This document shows positions 5,763-14,414 of a stretch of DNA of 20,968 nucleotides, piece after piece (the stretch's first letter is position 1; each line of letters begins with the position of its first letter). A program made the translations under genes and the position numbers. The notes below the pieces were generated by a model. That model was given only the letters and a program-made list of their open reading frames with translations. It was not told the origin of the DNA and did not search any database. This DNA is from a virus. The stretch spans positions 1 to 20,968 of IMG/VR virus record IMGVR_UViG_3300024520_000576; one strand, given 5' to 3'.

Positions 5763-6301
5763 TGTATAAAGAACTACAAATAGAATTAGGACGCTTTGGT
5801 AAAGCCGTAGTTAAACAGGCACGTACGAACCTAACCAAAGTTAAGAAAGAGGATACGAAAGCCCTTTACAGCTCTTTAGATTACGATTTAGACGTACATA
5901 AGAACTCGTTTAGTTTGTCTTTTGAGATGTTGGACTATGGAATGTTTGTAGACCAAGGGGTTAAAGGTGCTAATCCTAGTTTAGTAAAAGAAGGCGAACA
6001 AAAGGGAGGACGTTCGCCGTTTGCATTTAAGAATAAACGACCACCGTTAAAGCCTATTTTGAACTGGGTAAAGCGTAAAGGTTTACGAATGAGAAGCAAG
6101 AACGGTCAATTTGCTAAAGGTTCACAAAAAACACTAGCGTTTATTATACAAAGAAGCATATACGCACAAGGAATTAAACCTTCGTTATTCTTTACTAAGC
6201 CATTTAACGCAGCCTTTGAACGTTTACCAGATGAATTAATAGTACAATTCGGTTTAGATGTAAACGAGTTCTTAGAGGAATCACTTAAAAACAAATTTTA
6301 G
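5762..6301 (+). CDS. HK97 gp10-like head-tail/tail completion protein
   Basis: The 179-aa protein has a helical N-terminus, then a beta segment with DYGMFVDQGVKG, which matches the Y-x-x-FV-x-x-G(T/V) signature of HK97 gp10-like proteins. This is followed by a basic linker (PFAFKNKRPPLKPILNWVKRKG) and a C-terminal helical part with LFFTKPFNAAFERLPDEL. The family acts at the head-tail junction or in tail completion. It starts in a TAATG junction with the preceding gene and ends directly before the next ATG. The length is close to the family norm, slightly long because of the basic linker. Confidence 0.75.
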   Translation: MYKELQIELGRFGKAVVKQARTNLTKVKKEDTKALYSSLDYDLDVHKNSFSLSFEMLDYGMFVDQGVKGANPSLVKEGEQKGGRSPFAFKNKRPPLKPILNWVKRKGLRMRSKNGQFAKGSQKTLAFIIQRSIYAQGIKPSLFFTKPFNAAFERLPDELIVQFGLDVNEFLEESLKNKF

Positions 6302-7345
6302 ATGCCAACATACACACAAATAAACGTTAGAAGTCCTCGCATGGAATCCTTGACAGGAACAGCAGGACAAGAAACAAAGATAGAGCTATTTATTTGGAAC
6401 GCACCAGATACAGAGCCAGCAACAGCAACAAAAACATTAACTAAGCCTGTTCCTAGTTCAGAGGTCTTAACAGTTGATTACGATATAAGTCCTTATTTAC
6501 GAGAATATATCGACCATTCAGAGTTCACACAAGTGACGACAGGTGTAGCAGATGCTCCAGAAAGAGAGTATTGTTATTGTCGTACAAAAAAATGGGTTAA
6601 CGGTCTAGTTGTAGATAACGATTACTACGTTGCTACGGTTGGTTATGGTTATTTTGAGGACTTATACAACCCTACTAACTTAGGATGCCTTAGAAGCGAG
6701 ATAAACAACCAAGTACACACAGGTTCTAACGGTGGTAACTTGTATTTATATAACGACCTTAACGATACTTGGACGGTTAAATACACTTCTTTTGCTGGTA
6801 CGGTTGTAACAAATACATTTGCTTCGTTTACTTCTGAAATGGTAGTAGTGCCCTGTATCCCTGACTCTTTAATTGGAGAAGGTGGATGCACGACTGAGGT
6901 AATAGCAAATGCGGTTACACAACAGACATACGTGTTTACTGAGGTATGCGAAGCTAAGTATAGCGTTATGACTTGCGACTTTGTAAATAAGTTTGGAGTA
7001 TGGCAACAGTTACCACTATTCAAAGCGAGTAGAACGTCTTTAAGCATGGAGAACAAGTCGTATAAGTTAATGCCTGAATCAGTTAACTACGACATAAACA
7101 AAAACATAAAGCAAACGTTCAACACTAACATAACCGAAATAGTAAAGGTTAATACAGGTTGGCTAGATGAAAGTAACAACGAGATACTTAGGCAATTGAT
7201 GTTAAGTAATATTATTCGGTTAGACGGTAAGCCAGTTGTATTAGGTTCTAAAACGTTAGACGAAAAGAAAGGTATTAACGATAACTTAATAAACTATGAG
7301 TTATCATTTGAGTATGCAAACAATATGTTAAACTATATTCAATAA
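6302..7345 (+). CDS. Tail structural protein, function unassigned
   Basis: This 347-aa, beta-rich protein lies between the gp10-like gene and a large baseplate-like gene, sharing a TAATG junction with the latter. The N-terminal region (TGTAGQETKIELFIW, then SPYLREYI) looks like a beta-sandwich. Cysteines occur in EYCYCRTKKW and in CIPDSLIGEGGC, which could form a metal site or disulfides. The C-terminal third (STSL-type strands, then ILRQLMLSNIIRLDGKPVVL) looks like a conserved tail domain of flavobacterial phages. I have no specific role for it. Distal tail or hub adaptor is possible given its place before the tail-tip candidate. Confidence 0.6.
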   Translation: MPTYTQINVRSPRMESLTGTAGQETKIELFIWNAPDTEPATATKTLTKPVPSSEVLTVDYDISPYLREYIDHSEFTQVTTGVADAPEREYCYCRTKKWVNGLVVDNDYYVATVGYGYFEDLYNPTNLGCLRSEINNQVHTGSNGGNLYLYNDLNDTWTVKYTSFAGTVVTNTFASFTSEMVVVPCIPDSLIGEGGCTTEVIANAVTQQTYVFTEVCEAKYSVMTCDFVNKFGVWQQLPLFKASRTSLSMENKSYKLMPESVNYDINKNIKQTFNTNITEIVKVNTGWLDESNNEILRQLMLSNIIRLDGKPVVLGSKTLDEKKGINDNLINYELSFEYANNMLNYIQ

Positions 7346-9729
7346 TGAGAGAAGTACAGCTATACATAAACAACAAAAGAGTAGATTTATTTAACGATGA
7401 AGAAATACAAGTTACAAGCACGATTCAAAACATTCAAGACATTTCTAAAACGTTTACAGATTATTCTCAGACGTTTACTATTCCTTGCAGCGATAATAAT
7501 AATAGTATCTTTGATTACTTTTACAACAATGATGTCGATGGCAGTTTTAAAGCTAAAGAGCGTGTTCCTGCGAGGTTGGAAATTAATAATGTTCCGTTCC
7601 GAAGTGGTTTAGTTCAGCTTGAAGGTTCAGAGATTAAAAACAATGAAGCTAATTCATACAAGATAACTTTCTACGGTGAAGTAGTAACTCTTAAAGATGC
7701 TTTTGGAGAGGATAAGCTAAGCGATTTAAACTACTCTGCTATCGCTTTTGATTACACAGGGGCGAACGTTCAAGATACGATAACAAACACAGCGGATTTA
7801 GATGTAAGATTCCCTTTAATTACTTCTGACAGGATATGGCAATATAATGAGGGCGCAACGAATGAAGATATACATTTAGCAACAGGGGCTATTGCTTTTA
7901 ATGAGTTATTTCCAGCGGTTAAAGATAAGGTTATTCTTGACGCAATAGAGAGCGAGTACGGAGTAACTTTTAATTCCAACTTTATAAACTCTGAATACTT
8001 TAGCAATTCCTTTACTTATTGGAAAAACCAAAAGGAAGCGTTATTTACAAGCCCTCCAACGCCTGCTCTATTCGATTTGAATCAACCAGCACCATATATA
8101 AACAATAATGATTTACAAGTAAAATACATAGACCCTCAGTCTTTTTTAACACCTCCAGACACGGCTATATTAGGAACAGGTTATCACAAATTGAAATTCT
8201 ATATTTCAGCACCTAGTATTTATTACATTGATACTTATAAGAATGGAGTTTTAGACAATACGCAGAACGGAAACGGAACAGGCACTCATGAATTGGTATG
8301 GGTGTTAAACTCGCAAGGAATGAATGATATATACACTGTTCAAGTACGTTTTCAAGGAGACGTTGGTACTTTTGCAGGTGTAATGACTTATGAGTTTATT
8401 TATCAATACTATGACGGTACTTCTAGTGCTTATCAAACAGGAGTAGAGAGTTGGTCGTCTCCTGTTACGTCAGCTTATATCAATAACGACTTAGGCCTTA
8501 ATGTTTCAGCTCCAGATATTACGGTAGCTGATTGGTTTAGCGGTATCTTAAAGCAATTTAATTTAACGTGCTTTCCTTTAGATGCAGCAAATACTTTTCA
8601 AGTTGAACCAGTTGAAACATGGTATAATTACGGAGGGGAGATTAATATAACGCCTTATACAGAAACAGACAGTATAAAAGTAGACAGACCTAAACTATAC
8701 AAGAGAATTAGTTTTGAATGGGAGAAGTCAAAGTCTATAATTAATGAAGCGTTTGATGGTTTCTTTGGTAGACAATATGGAAGTTTAAATAACGAATTTC
8801 CTTACGATGGTAAAGAGTTTAAAATTAAGTTACCGTTTGAGAATTTACTGTTTCAGAAATTTACAAATACAGATTTACAAGTAGCATACTGCACAACTAA
8901 AACAGATGACGGCAACGGTTACATTCCAAAGCCTGTTAAGTTATTTTTAGATAAAACTAGAAATACTGAGTTCTATTTCTACGATGGTACGAACACGGTA
9001 TTATTGACTAACTATATTCCTTTTGGACAAGACCAATATAGCAACCTGGAAAACCATTCTCAAAACTTTGGGTTAGATACTTCTACTTTAAAAGACGAAC
9101 CAATAGTTAACAGCTTATACAAAGACTTCTACGAGCCTTACATACAAAACCTATTCAATGACAAGACTAGAGTAGTTACGGTTAAAGCACACTTACCTTT
9201 GACGATGCTAGCTATGTTAACGTTGGACGATGCTGTTATACTTCGTGACAAGAAGTATAGAATTAACGAAATGAAAACTAATTTAACTAGTGGAGAGGTG
9301 GAGTTAGAGTTGCTTAGTGATTGGCTAGTTCAGAATGGGCAAGTTGATTTTCCAAACGAACCAATAACAGGAGACGGTGGAACTATTATAGTACCTGTTA
9401 AACCTGTTAAGCCAATAATACCTACTAAGAAGTTTGACGGTGGCGGTGGTTATGTTGTAATTGGCGCACCTATTGAGACTAGCTTTGTCACAGGAACGCC
9501 TGCTCTACCTGCTACATTTACTGGAGAAGATACGCTAGAATTAGTTATTACTACAAACGGAACAGGCGCAACAAGATACAATACTCTACCTGTTACATAT
9601 TACAATCCAGACGGCACTGTTATTAGTTCTACTGTAATGATAATTGCACAGAAATCAAATGACAGTTTCTTACTTACAGAAGATGGAGGTTATTTATTAC
9701 AAGAAGATTTAGGACGTATAATATTATGA
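7345..9729 (+). CDS. Large tail-tip/baseplate protein
   Basis: The 794-aa protein begins MREVQLYINNKRVDLFNDEE and has an N-terminal block ending in RSGLVQLEGSEIKNNEANSY. A middle block has DWFSGILKQFNLTCFPLDA followed by ITPYTETDSIKVDRPKLYKR. A third block, RDKKYRINEMKTNLTSGEVE, precedes a glycine hinge near residue 700. This layout matches large conserved tail-tip proteins of Bacteroidetes phages as I remember them. After the hinge comes a beta domain ending with FLLTEDGGYLLQEDLGRIIL, a low-complexity ending typical of surface-exposed phage proteins. A hub or receptor-proximal role is inferred. The stop overlaps the next start as ATGA at 9726-9729. Confidence 0.65.
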   Translation: MREVQLYINNKRVDLFNDEEIQVTSTIQNIQDISKTFTDYSQTFTIPCSDNNNSIFDYFYNNDVDGSFKAKERVPARLEINNVPFRSGLVQLEGSEIKNNEANSYKITFYGEVVTLKDAFGEDKLSDLNYSAIAFDYTGANVQDTITNTADLDVRFPLITSDRIWQYNEGATNEDIHLATGAIAFNELFPAVKDKVILDAIESEYGVTFNSNFINSEYFSNSFTYWKNQKEALFTSPPTPALFDLNQPAPYINNNDLQVKYIDPQSFLTPPDTAILGTGYHKLKFYISAPSIYYIDTYKNGVLDNTQNGNGTGTHELVWVLNSQGMNDIYTVQVRFQGDVGTFAGVMTYEFIYQYYDGTSSAYQTGVESWSSPVTSAYINNDLGLNVSAPDITVADWFSGILKQFNLTCFPLDAANTFQVEPVETWYNYGGEINITPYTETDSIKVDRPKLYKRISFEWEKSKSIINEAFDGFFGRQYGSLNNEFPYDGKEFKIKLPFENLLFQKFTNTDLQVAYCTTKTDDGNGYIPKPVKLFLDKTRNTEFYFYDGTNTVLLTNYIPFGQDQYSNLENHSQNFGLDTSTLKDEPIVNSLYKDFYEPYIQNLFNDKTRVVTVKAHLPLTMLAMLTLDDAVILRDKKYRINEMKTNLTSGEVELELLSDWLVQNGQVDFPNEPITGDGGTIIVPVKPVKPIIPTKKFDGGGGYVVIGAPIETSFVTGTPALPATFTGEDTLELVITTNGTGATRYNTLPVTYYNPDGTVISSTVMIIAQKSNDSFLLTEDGGYLLQEDLGRIIL

Positions 9730-9872
9730 TAGAACAGATTTTAGAATTACTAGCGAGTGATGAGTTTTTAGGTAAAAGCAAAAACATAGACATTGCAAAA
9801 GGGAAGTATAAGATTCCTAAAACAATTAAAGAAGTTACAAAACAAATTAAACGTGAGGACGCATGGCAATAG
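9726..9872 (+). CDS. 48-aa hypothetical protein before the tape measure
   Basis: The gene starts in an ATGA overlap with the tail-tip gene and overlaps the tape measure start by 10 bases (TAG 9870-9872, ATG 9863), so it is coupled on both sides. It has an acidic helical N-terminus (MIEQILELLASDEFLG) and a basic helical C-terminus (KTIKEVTKQIKRED). There are no cysteines or membrane segments. Its exact position suggests a small tail assembly factor, but that is inference. Confidence 0.6.
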   Translation: MIEQILELLASDEFLGKSKNIDIAKGKYKIPKTIKEVTKQIKREDAWQ

Positions 9873-11878
9873 TTAAACAAGTTGATATTCAAGTAGACAC
9901 TAAACAAGCTGTTAAAGGTCTTGCAGATTTAGGTGGTAGCTTTGAGGACGTTTACGGAGAGATACAACCGTTAAGCACTGTTATAGGTGAGCTAGAAGAT
10001 AGGCTTTACCAAATGGCAGCAGCAGGCGAACAAGGCTCTGAGGAGTTTAAGTTACTGTCTAGGCAAGTCGGAGATTACAAAAAGGTAATTATAGACACTG
10101 ATTTGTCGGTTGATTCTATGGCAACTACAACGGCTCAAAAACTAGGCGGTGCGCTTTCGGGTGTAACTGCTGGTTTCGAGTTGGGAGCAGGTGCAATGGG
10201 TGTAATGGGTGTAGAAAGTGCTTTAGTAGAAGAACAACTATTAAAAGTTCAGTCTGCTATGGCTATCGCACAAGGAGTGCAAGGAATCAAAGAAGCAATA
10301 CCAAGTTTTAAAGCGTTAACGGCTGGCATAATGAAAACTACGGTTGCTCAGAAAGCGTTAACGATTGCACAAGGTATCGGAGCAGTAGCAACAGAGGTTC
10401 TAAATACGGTGATGAATAGTAACCCTCTTCTTTTATTAATAACTGCGGTTGCTGGTCTTGCCTACGCTTATAGAGAATACACAAATGTGATTGGAAACGT
10501 TGAAGAAATTAACAACGAGTTTAACAAATCGCTAGAAAGACAAAACAACCTACTAGACAAAACTCTAAAAAAGGTAAGAGAATCAAACGAGCATAAATTA
10601 AAGTTAATGGAGCTTGAAGGTGCGACTGAGGAAGAGTTACACGACCAGCGAATAAAGATGTTAAAGATTGAAGAGTTAGGACGTAAGGCACAACTTAAAA
10701 TACTAGCAGATGAAATTAAAGTAAAGTCGCATAATTTACAAATTGCATTAGCAGCAGACCAACAAGAAGTAGCAGACGCTATTAAAGAAGAATTAGACGC
10801 AGTAGCAGAAAAGTTTGAAACGCTTGAAGGAATGAATCAAGATTACAACCGTAACGTTGAACTTGAAGATTTACAACATAAACAAAAACTAGAACAGCAA
10901 CGAAAAGAGGACGTAGCAAATTATAAACAATATCTAGCAGATAGGAAAGCAGCAGACATTGAAGCGGAGGATATAAGGTTACAACTGTTAGCAGAAGGAG
11001 AGTTCAAAGATATTGAGATACTAAACGCACAGAACGAAAGACGTAAACAAGCGTTACTAGCAGACACGAGCAAGACGCAAGAAGAGAAAAACGAACTGTT
11101 AAAGTTATACGACAGACTAAGAGAGCAAGAAGAGCAAAAAGTACGTGCTAAGTATTTAGAAGATGAAAAAATACACCAAGAAGCAGTAGTAGCTCAAAAG
11201 ATGGAAGCACCTGATTTTGTAGACCCTGAACAAGCACCCGAAGTAATAGCAGAGCAAGTAAAAGGGCAGAGAAGACTTGAAATACAAAAGGCGTTTAATG
11301 ATGAATCTGAAAAGATGCACGCTATTACAGAGTCTAAAAAATGGAAACAAACAGAGCAAGGTTTAGCTGGTGCGGCTTCTGCTTTAAATTCTCTACAAGC
11401 TTTAAGCGATGCTGTAACAGACAACCAACTAGCCAAAGCAGAAGGTAACGAAGAAGAACAAGAAAAGATTAGAAAGAAAGCGTTTGAACGTAACAAAAAA
11501 TTGCAGATTGCAATGGCAGTAGTTCAGGGTATTCAGGGAGTTATGGCAGCGTTTACGGCTGGTTCAAGTATGGGGCCGGCCGGGGTTATAATGGGTCCTT
11601 TAATGGCTGCGCTTGCTGCGGTTACTGCTGGGGTAAACATAGCCAAGATTAAAAACAGTTCATATCAGGGTGGAGGCTCTGCTGGCGGTGCAAGTGTTCC
11701 AAGTGCAGGACAAGTTAGAACTCCCTCGTTTAATATCGTTGGTAATAGTTCAGAAAATCAGTTAGCTACGAGTCTAGGAGAGCAAGGTAACGCACCTATT
11801 GAGACGTATGTAGTTAGTTCTAAAGTAACAAGCGCACAGAGTTTAGATAGAAACAAGGTAGAAACAGCGAGCTTGTAA
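9863..11878 (+). CDS. Tape measure protein
   Basis: At 671 aa this is the length ruler of the tail. The N-terminus (VDIQVDTKQAVKGLADL) matches the usual tape measure opening. Hydrophobic segments lie at about residues 95-118 and 186-202. Residues 220 to about 520 are a long charged coiled coil rich in E, K and Q. A Gly/Ala-rich hydrophobic stretch, AMAVVQGIQGVMAAFTAG through LMAALAAVTAGVNIAKIK, spans about 545-600. At about 1.5 Å per residue the length suggests a tail near 100 nm. A perfect 10-bp hairpin follows the stop. The call rests on size, composition and synteny. Confidence 0.88.
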   Translation: MAIVKQVDIQVDTKQAVKGLADLGGSFEDVYGEIQPLSTVIGELEDRLYQMAAAGEQGSEEFKLLSRQVGDYKKVIIDTDLSVDSMATTTAQKLGGALSGVTAGFELGAGAMGVMGVESALVEEQLLKVQSAMAIAQGVQGIKEAIPSFKALTAGIMKTTVAQKALTIAQGIGAVATEVLNTVMNSNPLLLLITAVAGLAYAYREYTNVIGNVEEINNEFNKSLERQNNLLDKTLKKVRESNEHKLKLMELEGATEEELHDQRIKMLKIEELGRKAQLKILADEIKVKSHNLQIALAADQQEVADAIKEELDAVAEKFETLEGMNQDYNRNVELEDLQHKQKLEQQRKEDVANYKQYLADRKAADIEAEDIRLQLLAEGEFKDIEILNAQNERRKQALLADTSKTQEEKNELLKLYDRLREQEEQKVRAKYLEDEKIHQEAVVAQKMEAPDFVDPEQAPEVIAEQVKGQRRLEIQKAFNDESEKMHAITESKKWKQTEQGLAGAASALNSLQALSDAVTDNQLAKAEGNEEEQEKIRKKAFERNKKLQIAMAVVQGIQGVMAAFTAGSSMGPAGVIMGPLMAALAAVTAGVNIAKIKNSSYQGGGSAGGASVPSAGQVRTPSFNIVGNSSENQLATSLGEQGNAPIETYVVSSKVTSAQSLDRNKVETASL

Positions 11879-11886
11879 ATAAAAAT

Positions 11887-11919
11887 ATCCCCTGAGCTAC
11901 CTATTTTCACTCAGGGGAT
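11887..11919 (-). terminator. 10-bp hairpin between the tape measure and minus cluster 2
   Basis: ATCCCCTGAG (11887-11896) pairs perfectly with CTCAGGGGAT (11910-11919) across a 13-base loop. The minus strand continues with ATTTTTATTT, a good terminator tail; the plus strand continues TGAAAC. It most likely ends leftward transcripts before they enter the tape measure gene antisense, and it may also stop or protect the rightward mRNA. Confidence 0.7.
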
Positions 11920-11944
11920 TGAAACTATCTAGAGAAAGAAAATA

Positions 11945-12109
11945 CTAGAAGTCAATGCTAAAATGTTTTATTTTATGTTTATAATCGTCTATATGCATTT
12001 CCATTAGTTCTATGTTGTGTTGTATCTTTTCAAGTTTAGTAATAGCATCGCCTTTTTCTAACTTTAACTCTTTTAATATCTTCTCCATATATTCTAACTG
12101 TTCATCCAT
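11945..12109 (-). CDS. 54-aa coiled-coil hypothetical protein
   Basis: The minus frame runs from ATG 12109 to TAG 11945-11947. Its start overlaps the end of the AP2-like gene by 8 bases (ATGGATGA), so the two are coupled. Nearly the whole protein is a charged heptad-like helix (MDEQLEYMEKILKELKLEKG and onward), ending in a His/Lys-rich tail. No family is recognised. It lies between the promoter at 12348 and the leftward terminator at 11887. Confidence 0.6.
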   Translation of the reverse strand: MDEQLEYMEKILKELKLEKGDAITKLEKIQHNIELMEMHIDDYKHKIKHFSIDF

Positions 12110-12323
12110 GCTTCTTTACTAATATGTTTACAGGGTCCTTACCCATTCTTATGAGTTGTAAATCTACCCACTTTGCACATTCTCTCTCTGTTTTGAAACC
12201 GTGTTTGCGTTGACTACCAATTTGCCCAAAAAAAGTAACTGCGTCTGAGCCTACGTTACCTTCTAGATAGACGTTCTTGTATAGTTTTGATTTTCCACCG
12301 TAAGTCGTTTTACCTCTTGCCAT
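12102..12323 (-). CDS. 73-aa AP2-like small protein
   Basis: The start at ATG 12323 (MARGKTTYGGKSKLYKNVYL) is preferred. A longer frame to 12350 would use TTG inside the promoter -7 box. The segment FFGQIGSQRKHGFKTERECAKWVDLQLIRMGKDPVN follows the AP2 pattern: three short strands, then F-x-T-x-x-E-A-A helix, then G-x-x-x-N. AP2 domains occur in phage DNA-binding and homing proteins, so a DNA-binding role is plausible. It is a stand-alone domain without a nuclease. The match is by pattern only. Confidence 0.6.
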   Translation of the reverse strand: MARGKTTYGGKSKLYKNVYLEGNVGSDAVTFFGQIGSQRKHGFKTERECAKWVDLQLIRMGKDPVNILVKKHG

Positions 12324-12347
12324 AATTTTTAGTTTTAGTTTTTCTTT

Positions 12348-12377
12348 CAAATATAATCAAACTTTTTACAAATACAA
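12348..12377 (-). promoter_or_regulatory. Consensus host-type promoter for minus cluster 2
   Basis: TTG (12377-12375), 19 bases, then TATATTTG (12355-12348) on the minus strand is an exact match to the Bacteroidetes consensus TTG-N19-TAnnTTTG. The AP2-like start codon lies 25 bases downstream of the -7 box. It is divergent from the start motif at 12395. Confidence 0.75.
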
Positions 12378-12394
12378 CAAAAACAATAAATAAA

Positions 12395-12408
12395 AGTCAA
12401 TTAGTATG
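12395..12408 (+). promoter_or_regulatory. Rightward start motif at the head module
   Basis: AGTCAATTAGTATG ends in the ATG of the protease gene and differs by one base from the copy at 17861. The upstream DNA is A-rich with no TTG box at 19 bases. If it is a promoter, transcription would start at or near the ATG and the message would be almost leaderless. Confidence 0.5.
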
Positions 12409-12981
12409 CAAGAAATAGAATTATTCATAAGAAACGAGAAAGAAGATGGCGTGTTCGCTGTCTCTTTAGTAGAGTCTCCAGCCATTGAGGAAAATTGGGT
12501 TGCTTTATCTTCTCACGGTATAGAGTTAAAAGTAACAGACGAGGAAAGACGAGTAGTCGTAGGCATGGCTTTAGTGCCTGAGAAACGTATTTACAGAAAG
12601 CAGAACGGTAAAGAGTTCAATATTTGGTTTAGTAAGGAAACTATATCTAAGACACAGGAGCTTTATATGCGTAATCTAAACGCAAACAACGCCACAACAG
12701 AACACGAGAAGCCTGTCACGGATTGCGGAGTGATAGAGACATGGATAGTAGAAGATGAGAAGAACGATAAATCTAACATCTACAACCTAAATGCACCTGT
12801 GGGAGCGTGGGTGATTATGATGAAGATTAACAACGATGCAGAATGGGAGCAAGTTAAGCTAGGGACTTACAAAGGCTTTAGTATCGAAGGAATGTTTCAA
12901 GGATTCGAGCAATTAGAAGCAAGTAAAGAGTTAACAGATACAGAAATTATTGAAGCGGTTAAAAAACTATTAAATCTATAA
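12406..12981 (+). CDS. XkdF-like prohead serine protease
   Basis: The 191-aa protein fits the Peptidase_S78_2 (XkdF-like) pattern: MALVPEKRIYR, then FNIWFSKETI, then NNATTEHEKP, VIETWIVED, GAWVIMMKI and KGFSIEGMF. The likely catalytic pair is H100 (TTEHE) and S159 (KGFSIEG). Such proteases cut the scaffold and capsid precursors during head maturation. The scaffold and capsid genes follow within 3 kb, with one fibre-like gene inserted. It starts the head module at the AGTCAATTAGTATG motif. The length is typical for the family. Confidence 0.85.
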   Translation: MQEIELFIRNEKEDGVFAVSLVESPAIEENWVALSSHGIELKVTDEERRVVVGMALVPEKRIYRKQNGKEFNIWFSKETISKTQELYMRNLNANNATTEHEKPVTDCGVIETWIVEDEKNDKSNIYNLNAPVGAWVIMMKINNDAEWEQVKLGTYKGFSIEGMFQGFEQLEASKELTDTEIIEAVKKLLNL

Positions 12982-12993
12982 ACAAAAAAAACT

Positions 12994-14364
12994 ATGGCTA
13001 CATACGTCAAGAATACTTCATTTCAAACACCAATAGAAAGCATAAGTAGTGCTGAGTTATCAGATAGTGATGGAGAACACGCAATAGTATATAATACAAC
13101 AACTCAACGATACGAGGGTTGGGATGGTTCAAAATTCGATTCTTTAGCTATATCTAATGGTCAAGTATTAACAGGAAGAATTGTAGTTAATCAGTCAAAC
13201 GTAGCAACTACTTTAGGCGGTGCTATTGATAGTTCAAAAGAGTATTTTATTGATGGTATTATTGATATGGGAACTACTCAGATAACTGTACCGACAACCG
13301 GAATGACTTTAAGAGGTTATAGCTTTGACATTAGCGGATTAATTTCTACTGAAGATAATTACACCATGTTTATCAGTGAAAGTGCGCTTATAGGTTCGGG
13401 AAACGTTTTAGGGGCTGACTATTATATAACAACTTCAGGGACTAACTCAAAAGTTTATGAATTATATGATGCTACTGGATTTAATGCGTTTGAGTTCACA
13501 AGGGTTAATTATATCGACTGTACTAGTCTTGGAGACATACACGATTATAGACAAGGTTTAGAAAGCGGTACTGGTAGATTTGGTGATTCACCTTCTTTGA
13601 CTTTACACGGTACTTGGTTAGGAGGGTTTAGAATATCAACTTCGATAGTTCGTAATATGTCAGATGTAACGACCGAGCCTTTATTTAAAACGGGAACAGC
13701 TTTCGTTATGAATAGTAGATTTCTTACAGATGTCAATTGTGACTTAGGAGATTTACAACCTTTATTTGATTTTTCAGACACAAACTTCCCTAATCCTTCA
13801 ACGTTAGAAGTAAGAGACGCAATAATAACAAGGGGAGGCGTAACTAATCCTACTGATTCAAACATAACGCCCAACATTGAAGCGTCAAATCTTTCATGTA
13901 GTTGGAGAGATAATAACGGTATTCCAAACACCTTTGTCGGTGCTGTTGCAACATTGACAACAGAGATTGAAACTGGCGTAACTGGTGGGCTTCCTTTTGT
14001 ATTGCTTGGAACTTTTACAAATTCTGATATGCAGCATTTTGATTCGCCTTCTAACGGTCAACTCAGACACTTAGGTAACAGCCCAAGAGAGTATGTGGTT
14101 AATTTTGATTTCGTGCTAGATGGTGGGGCAAATAATGAATATAAAATAGAGCTAGTTAAAAATGACGGTTCAAGTTCAATTGTTTACCAACAAACAAGAG
14201 TAGTAAACAACTTACAGGGAGGTCGTGACGTTGCGTATTTCACTGGACTTGCAAATGTGATTTTAAACAGTAATGATTATGTGTTTTGGCAAGTGACTAA
14301 CCTAACCAGCAACACTAATTGCACACTTGAATTGGGTAGTTCTTGGAGTGTTGAAGAAAGGTAA
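12994..14364 (+). CDS. Fibre-like structural protein within the head module
   Basis: The 456-aa protein has an N-terminal stretch, EHAIVYNTTTQRYEGWDGSK, that matches a motif frequent in Bacteroidetes phage fibres. A beta-rich middle follows with repeated hydrophobic strands, compatible with a beta-helix (for example GTTQITVPTTGMTLRGYSFD). The C-terminal domain of about 140 residues (GGLPFVLLGTFTNSDMQHF through LELGSSWSVEER) looks like a jelly roll. It lies between protease and scaffold, so a head-attached fibre or decoration is likely. Tail fibre is the alternative. The start ATG follows an A-rich spacer after the protease stop. Confidence 0.6.
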   Translation: MATYVKNTSFQTPIESISSAELSDSDGEHAIVYNTTTQRYEGWDGSKFDSLAISNGQVLTGRIVVNQSNVATTLGGAIDSSKEYFIDGIIDMGTTQITVPTTGMTLRGYSFDISGLISTEDNYTMFISESALIGSGNVLGADYYITTSGTNSKVYELYDATGFNAFEFTRVNYIDCTSLGDIHDYRQGLESGTGRFGDSPSLTLHGTWLGGFRISTSIVRNMSDVTTEPLFKTGTAFVMNSRFLTDVNCDLGDLQPLFDFSDTNFPNPSTLEVRDAIITRGGVTNPTDSNITPNIEASNLSCSWRDNNGIPNTFVGAVATLTTEIETGVTGGLPFVLLGTFTNSDMQHFDSPSNGQLRHLGNSPREYVVNFDFVLDGGANNEYKIELVKNDGSSSIVYQQTRVVNNLQGGRDVAYFTGLANVILNSNDYVFWQVTNLTSNTNCTLELGSSWSVEER

Positions 14365-14387
14365 AATAACACAAATTATTAAATAGT

Positions 14388-14400
14388 AGTTAATTAGTAT
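14388..14400 (+). promoter_or_regulatory. Internal copy of the rightward start motif before the scaffold
   Basis: AGTTAATTAGTAT is identical to the copy at 17861, but here it lies 14 bases before the scaffold ATG rather than touching it. This placement argues that it is a transcription signal rather than only a start-codon context. It would boost scaffold and capsid expression. Confidence 0.5.
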
Positions 14401-14414
14401 AACAAAGTTAAAAT

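Noticed and set aside
11574-11581. GGCCGGCC patch, GC-rich against an AT-rich background
   Set aside because: It lies in a Gly/Pro/Ala-rich tape measure segment (MGPAGVIMGP), where glycine, proline and alanine codons explain the composition. No insertion boundary is seen.
12324-12350. N-terminal extension of the AP2-like protein from a TTG at 12350
   Set aside because: The TTG is part of the -7 promoter box, upstream of the expected transcription start. The ATG at 12323 fits better.
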